Program-made: the position numbers and the translations under genes
In this document: positions 61,657-64,000 of the stretch, one piece after another
Numbering within the stretch: position 1 is the stretch's first letter
How the letters are laid out: each line of letters opens with the position of its first letter
The notes under the pieces: model-generated
Database searches by the model: none
The model's input: the letters and a program-made list of their open reading frames with translations, nothing else
Told to the model about the DNA's origin: nothing
NCBI RefSeq assembly: GCF_019599045.1
Contig: NZ_CP080623.1
Span: 2,006,501 to 2,070,500, forward strand
DNA from: Roseovarius sp. SCSIO 43702
GTDB lineage: Bacteria > Pseudomonadota > Alphaproteobacteria > Rhodobacterales > Rhodobacteraceae
Direction of reading: 5' to 3'
Length of the DNA stretch: 64,000 nucleotides

Positions 61657-62261
61657 GCGTCTCCTCCTCCCCTGAGCAGTGCATAGAGAACCGAGGCGAC
61701 CGTCAGGGCCGCAAGGGTCCACATCAGGATCCGTTCCGCGCCCGTGCCGGCCACCACCTCCGCGATCCGGTCGCCCGCGAAGGTCCAGACCGGGTGCAGC
61801 AGGCATTGACAGGCCAGCAGAACGGCCGCGATCCCCAGCGTCGCGGTGAACGGATCGGTTCCCGCGTCGACGAACCCCGTAAACCCGGCCACGATCATCG
61901 CCCACGCCTTCGGGTTGAGCGGATGGATCGCGAGCCCCGCAACGAATCCCGGTGCCGCGTCGCCGCCCCTCTCGGTGCTCATCCGCAGGTTGGCGATCTT
62001 CCACGCCAGCCACATGATATAGACCACCGAGGCCCATTTCAGCATCTCGAACACCGCCGGATACGCGGCGAGCCAGCCCATGATCCCGAACCCGATGGGC
62101 CAGATGATGAGCTGCTTGCCGAGGATCACGCCCCCCACGAAGGGCAGCGCCCGGCGGAACCCATAGCGCGCACCCGTCGCCATCAGCGCCATGTTGGCCG
62201 GTCCCGGCGTGCCCACCTGGCTTGCCGCGAAGGCCGCGAAACTGGCTATGGCAAGACCCAT
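61653..62261 (-). CDS. LysE/RhtB family amino acid exporter
   Basis: 202 residues with about six spans. The family signature GTPGPANMALMATGARYG is near the N-terminus, followed by VYIMWLAWKIAN and HPLNPKAWAMIVAGF. Such proteins export amino acids such as lysine, threonine or homoserine lactones. The substrate is not inferable. It is coupled to the downstream GNAT gene by ATGA overlap. Confidence 0.89.
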   Translation of the reverse strand: MGLAIASFAAFAASQVGTPGPANMALMATGARYGFRRALPFVGGVILGKQLIIWPIGFGIMGWLAAYPAVFEMLKWASVVYIMWLAWKIANLRMSTERGGDAAPGFVAGLAIHPLNPKAWAMIVAGFTGFVDAGTDPFTATLGIAAVLLACQCLLHPVWTFAGDRIAEVVAGTGAERILMWTLAALTVASVLYALLRGGGDA

Positions 62262-62305
62262 GCTAGGGGCTCCCTGAATTTACGCAACGTCATGTGACAC
62301 CGACG

Positions 62306-62338
62306 AAAAAGGGGGACCGGTCCGCGACCGATCCCCCC
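62306..62338 (-). terminator. Intrinsic terminator of the rplU-rpmA operon
   Basis: On the minus strand GGGGGATCGGTC pairs with GACCGGTCCCCC around GCG, with T5 after it. It lies 29 bp after the rpmA stop. Confidence 0.9.
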
Positions 62339-62366
62339 TGAGTATGCTGAAACTCTTTAGATCGGC

Positions 62367-62636
62367 TTACTCGGCGGCCTCCGCGGCTGGCAGCACCGAG
62401 ATGAAGGTGCGGCCCTTGAGGCCCTTGTGGAACTTCACATGGCCTTCGACCGTGGCGAAGATCGTGTGATCGCGCCCCAGGCCCACGCCTTCGCCCGGCC
62501 ACATCTTGGTGCCGCGCTGACGCATGATGATGTTGCCCGGAACGACGCTCTCGCCGCCGTATTTCTTCACGCCAAGGCGACGGCCGGCCGAGTCGCGACC
62601 GTTACGGGAGGAACCGCCTGCTTTCTTGTGTGCCAT
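62367..62636 (-). CDS. rpmA: 50S ribosomal protein bL27
   Basis: 89 residues. It begins [20 protein letters not shown], without a cleavable N-terminal extension, and contains [20 protein letters not shown] and [15 protein letters not shown]. The tail is alanine-rich. It lies at the peptidyl-transferase centre. The start is 11 bp after the rplU stop, the standard rplU-rpmA order, and a terminator follows. Confidence 0.97.
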   Translation of the reverse strand: MAHKKAGGSSRNGRDSAGRRLGVKKYGGESVVPGNIIMRQRGTKMWPGEGVGLGRDHTIFATVEGHVKFHKGLKGRTFISVLPAAEAAE

Positions 62637-62647
62637 GGTGTCTCTCC

Positions 62648-63391
62648 TTACCCTTTGCTGAGTTTCTTGGCCTGGGCGACCCAGTCCTCACGTTCGATCC
62701 GGCCCTTGAAGTCGAGCTTCTCGTCCATCTCCTCGATGTCCGACTTGCTCCACGAGGCGATCTGGTCGAACGTCGTGATCCCGGCCGAGTTCAGTTTCTT
62801 CACGATGACCGGACCGACGCCGTTGATCTGCGTGAGGTCGTCACCCTTGTCGGCCTTGGCGGCCTTCTTGGGCGCGGCCTTGGTCTCCTCGGCCTTCTTC
62901 GTGTCAGCCTTCTTCGTGTCGGCTTTCTTGGTCTCGGCCTTCTTGGCCTTGGCCTCGCCTTCCTCGACGCGTTTCTTCATCTCGGCCTGCTCGGCACGGT
63001 TCATCGCATAGCGGCCATCCGATTTCACCGCGATCGACCCCGCGCCCACGGCGGCCTTCACGCCCGACTTGTCGGCACCCTTCTCGAGGATCTCCGTCAC
63101 GCGCAGCACCGTGAGCTGCTGGCGGTGGCCCTTCGTGCGCTGGCTGCCATGCTTCCGGCGGCGCTTCACGAAATGGATGACCTTGTCGCCCTTGATCTGG
63201 TCGACGACCTCGGCCTGCACGGCCGCGCCTTCCACGAGGGGCGCACCGAGGACGGGCTTGTCGCCGCCCAGCATCAGCACCTCGTTGAACTGAACCTTTT
63301 CGCCGGCATCCGCCGCAATCTTCTCAACCTTCAGCGTGTCGCCGGATTGAACCTTGTATTGCTTGCCGCCGGTCTTGAGAACCGCAAACAT
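62648..63391 (-). CDS. rplU: 50S ribosomal protein bL21 fused to a C-terminal helix-hairpin-helix domain
   Basis: 247 residues against about 103 for a normal L21. Residues 1-103 are L21 ([20 protein letters not shown], and [20 protein letters not shown]). Residues 104-180 are a lysine/alanine-rich linker with tandem [13 protein letters not shown] repeats. Residues 183-247 form a helix-hairpin-helix region with [16 protein letters not shown] and [17 protein letters not shown], like the tail seen in some NuoE-type proteins. The extension is in frame, shares the local codon use and ends just before rpmA, so it is not an error. What the tail binds is unknown. Confidence 0.92.
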   Translation of the reverse strand: MFAVLKTGGKQYKVQSGDTLKVEKIAADAGEKVQFNEVLMLGGDKPVLGAPLVEGAAVQAEVVDQIKGDKVIHFVKRRRKHGSQRTKGHRQQLTVLRVTEILEKGADKSGVKAAVGAGSIAVKSDGRYAMNRAEQAEMKKRVEEGEAKAKKAETKKADTKKADTKKAEETKAAPKKAAKADKGDDLTQINGVGPVIVKKLNSAGITTFDQIASWSKSDIEEMDEKLDFKGRIEREDWVAQAKKLSKG

Positions 63392-63608
63392 CTCTTGCTT
63401 CCTTCGTCTTTGCCGCGTTCTGCGGTCCCCCTTGCGGGGCGTTCACGGACCGGACCGGCCCACCTCGAACAGCGCGCCCCCGCCGGGACGATATGTCATG
63501 AACCCCGCGCGGGGCATGGGCCTCGCCGGGTTGCGCGCTTATCAAGGAGCCGGGCGTCGAAGTCAAGAGCCCCCTGACCTGCCGGCCGCAGCTTTTCGCC
63601 ATCCCGTC

Positions 63609-64000
63609 TCAAAGCTGCTCCGCTCCCACATGCCGGGCCAGCGCGCGCCCGGTCAGATAGCTCGTCTCGTCGATCATCCGGTTGAACGCGAGGAAAAGCG
63701 CATCGTTGAGCGCGCGGCCCTCGTCGCTGCGGAAAAACTCCGCGTAGCCGTCGAGCACGTCGGGATCGAGCGGCTGATAGGCCAGAAGCTGGAACGTCCC
63801 CAGCCAGTCGGCCAGTTCTTCGCGCAACTCGTCCTCCTGCGCCCAGACGTCGCGCGTCATGTCCGACAGATCGCCCTCGTATCCGCCGCCGTCGGCCATG
63901 CCGCGCAGGAACATCAGGTTGCTGTTGAGCGCGCCGGCCACGTTTCGTTCGAGCAGGTCACTATCCTCGGTCATCCGGTCGATCACCTCGAGGATCGGCG
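63609..64000 (-). CDS. C-terminal part of a hypothetical protein, cut by the window end
   Basis: The open frame runs off the right edge with no stop; the GTG at 63986 is not necessarily the start. The visible 130 residues are acidic and helical (EDELREELADWLGTFQLLAY, LDPDVLDGYAEFFRSDEGRA), resembling the C-terminal half of DUF2059-like proteins with their AYQPL and FFRSDEGRAL segments. Two-thirds of a typical family member lies outside. Its stop is 217 bp from rplU and on the same strand. Confidence 0.6.
   Translation of the reverse strand, partial: PILEVIDRMTEDSDLLERNVAGALNSNLMFLRGMADGGGYEGDLSDMTRDVWAQEDELREELADWLGTFQLLAYQPLDPDVLDGYAEFFRSDEGRALNDALFLAFNRMIDETSYLTGRALARHVGAEQL

Overview
The window is chromosomal DNA of an alphaproteobacterium, almost certainly a marine Rhodobacteraceae (Roseobacter group) member. 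Pointers are the high GC with dense, mostly core genes; the bamE / DUF177 / rpmF / plsX / fabH / ihfA / MerR block; an IscR with one cysteine heading a suf operon; a ChpT histidine phosphotransferase; a HemB without zinc cysteines; aminolipid acyltransferases of the OlsB/GlsB type; and a large-subunit TRAP transporter. I see no insertion sequence, prophage, plasmid gene or CRISPR array.

Layout. 0-8.4 kb: glutamyl-Q tRNA synthetase, an orphan RACo-like [2Fe-2S]/ASKHA activator, a repeat-rich gap with tRNA-Gly(CCC), an AbrB-family membrane protein, an SDR, an ABC-F ATPase and a GlsB-like N-acyltransferase. 8.4-14.7 kb: bamE diverging from the lipid/ribosome/IHF block, tRNA-Pro(GGG) and a double-length dCTP deaminase. 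14.7-19.3 kb: a three-gene TRAP transporter. 19.8-22.4 kb: ilvBH preceded by a leader peptide and a textbook attenuator. 22.4-25.3 kb: a hypothetical gene and an XRE-type regulator diverging over a palindromic operator pair, then a Rieske oxygenase translationally coupled to a 72-residue protein. 25.3-29.4 kb: DUF2189 protein, amidase, prfB, tRNA-Arg(CCG) and a 44-residue lipoprotein.

29.4-37.8 kb: one minus-strand operon iscR - cysteine desulfurase - sufB - SAM-methyltransferase-like - sufC - sufD - two YIP1-like membrane proteins - sufS, with an IscR-type palindrome upstream of iscR and a related sequence inside the desulfurase gene. 37.8-46.8 kb: a hydrolase pair, NhaC antiporter, mfd, a small membrane protein, hemB, a SYLF lipoprotein and usg. 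46.9-54.4 kb: gyrA with two small followers, M32 carboxypeptidase, heme A synthase and TrmJ. 54.4-64 kb: a ThiE-like protein, olsA-olsB, DUF3553, chpT, the obg-proB-proA run, a GNAT/LysE pair, rpmA, an L21 protein fused to a helix-hairpin-helix tail, and a gene cut by the window end.

The least explained items are non-coding. Three intergenic arrays each hold four ACCGAC motifs at 11-12 bp spacing beside GTTAAC. A tandem repeat has an exact 44-bp period. The operator pair near 22.9 kb has a 21-bp spacing. The most unusual coding contexts are the Rieske oxygenase/microprotein pair, the extra membrane and methyltransferase-like genes inside the suf operon, and the ribosomal L21 fusion. All functional statements rest on reading the sequence and on family knowledge; no database search was run.
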